From Hyphomicrobium_B sp001006785 (lineage in GTDB: Bacteria; Pseudomonadota; Alphaproteobacteria; Rhizobiales; Hyphomicrobiaceae), in NCBI RefSeq assembly GCF_001006785.1, contig NZ_CDHO01000003.1, positions 1,550,001 through 1,614,000 of the forward strand: a stretch of DNA of 64,000 nucleotides. The letters run 5' to 3'. Position 1 is the first letter of the stretch, and the number at the start of each line of letters is the position of its first letter. Below the pieces are notes generated by a model. That model was not told where the DNA came from. It saw only the letters and a program-made list of their open reading frames with translations, and searched no databases. Both the position numbers and the translations under genes were made by a program. Shown here in pieces: positions 63,731 to 64,000 of this stretch.

Positions 63731-64000
63731 ATGAGTACGCTTCAGGCCTCGGCGCAAAATCAGTTGCGGCAGTTCGTCGAGCAGATCGAACGCCTGGAAG
63801 AGGAAAAGAAGCAGATCGCAAGCGACATCCGCGACAAGTACACGGAAGCAAAGGCTGTCGGCTTCGACGTCAAGGCGCTCCGCCAGATCGTGCGCCTGCG
63901 CAAGAAATCGAACCAGGAGCGCCAGGAAGAAGAAAGCATCCTGGAAGTCTACATGCACGCGCTGGGCATGCTCGAGCAGGCGCCCGCGGAGCACGTGGTC
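63731..64000 (+). CDS. gapR: DUF2312 nucleoid-associated protein GapR, 3' end cut by window edge
   Basis: Small DNA-binding protein (family length about 85-90 residues) that prefers overtwisted AT-rich DNA and supports replication and cell-cycle progression. The visible 90 codons show LRQFVEQIERLEEEKKQIAS, then DIRDKYTEAKAVGFDVKALR and VRLRKKSNQERQEEE, the full DUF2312 core with its long coiled helix. AAGGAG lies seven bases before the ATG. No stop is reached by the window end, so the C-terminus is incomplete or slightly extended. Confidence 0.92.
   Translation, partial: MSTLQASAQNQLRQFVEQIERLEEEKKQIASDIRDKYTEAKAVGFDVKALRQIVRLRKKSNQERQEEESILEVYMHALGMLEQAPAEHVV

Overview
The window is a high-GC chromosomal segment of an alphaproteobacterium of the order Hyphomicrobiales, probably Hyphomicrobium or a close relative. 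This is an inference from gene content. The evidence is the aerobic (CobG-type) cobalamin operon, a NepR-EcfG-PhyR general stress module, a Porin_2-family porin, CpdR, DUF1036, DUF1244 and DUF2312/GapR proteins, a ROSE-type heat-shock leader, a tandem AbcR-like sRNA pair, and a class II glycerate 2-kinase of the kind used in the serine cycle of methylotrophs. No rRNA, CRISPR array, transposase, prophage or plasmid gene was seen, so this looks like ordinary core chromosome.

Layout. 1-7.9 kb: cobalamin operon cobN(end)-G-H-I-J-[K inverted]-L-E-M-B, most joints being 4-base overlaps. 8.0-12.4 kb: nepR-ecfG-phyR, a DUF1328 membrane protein behind a near-perfect EcfG promoter, and an HWE-family sensor kinase. 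12.6-16.3 kb: a metal (probably zinc) transport operon: DUF2946, DUF2796/ZrgA-like, ABC ATPase, FtsX-type permease, DUF3299. 16.6-24.9 kb: sulfate acquisition: sulfate-binding protein, RBBP9/YdeN-like hydrolase, porin, SutR-like HTH-cupin regulator, cysT-cysW-cysA and a CysB-type LysR regulator. 24.9-31.7 kb: hydroxypyruvate isomerase, lipoyl synthase, L,D-transpeptidase, a cupin, gamma-glutamyltransferase and thiO. 31.6-36.9 kb: a three-domain phospholipid acyltransferase fusion and thiS-thiG-thiE. 37-46.9 kb: CHAD protein, ferrochelatase, arabinose-5-phosphate isomerase, outer-membrane beta-barrel, galU, lytic transglycosylase, an SGNH-like protein lacking catalytic residues, and an EamA transporter. 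46.9-53.2 kb: gltBD. 53.7-58.3 kb: Hsp20, a lipase-like hydrolase, HisN, two sRNAs, N-formylglutamate amidohydrolase and CpdR. 58.3-64 kb: tRNA-Val(GAC), ribosomal protein L36, a TPR protein, the DUF1036-pyk operon, glycerate 2-kinase, DUF1244 and the start of GapR.

How the parts fit. Hydroxypyruvate isomerase, glycerate 2-kinase and pyruvate kinase all touch C3 metabolism around the serine cycle. B12 is needed by the mutases that commonly accompany that cycle. The sulfate genes share a short, near-identical sequence at an almost constant distance (about 60-68 bases) upstream of three start codons, which makes a compact candidate regulon. The stress module drives at least one neighbour through a recognisable EcfG promoter.

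The most interesting signals beyond ordinary gene calling are the shared sulfate-locus operator, the textbook ROSE hairpin over the hsp20 ribosome-binding site, the tandem AbcR-like sRNAs, paired extragenic palindromes at two loci near the right end, and the catalytically degenerate SGNH protein next to a lytic transglycosylase. No wholly new multi-gene system was evident.
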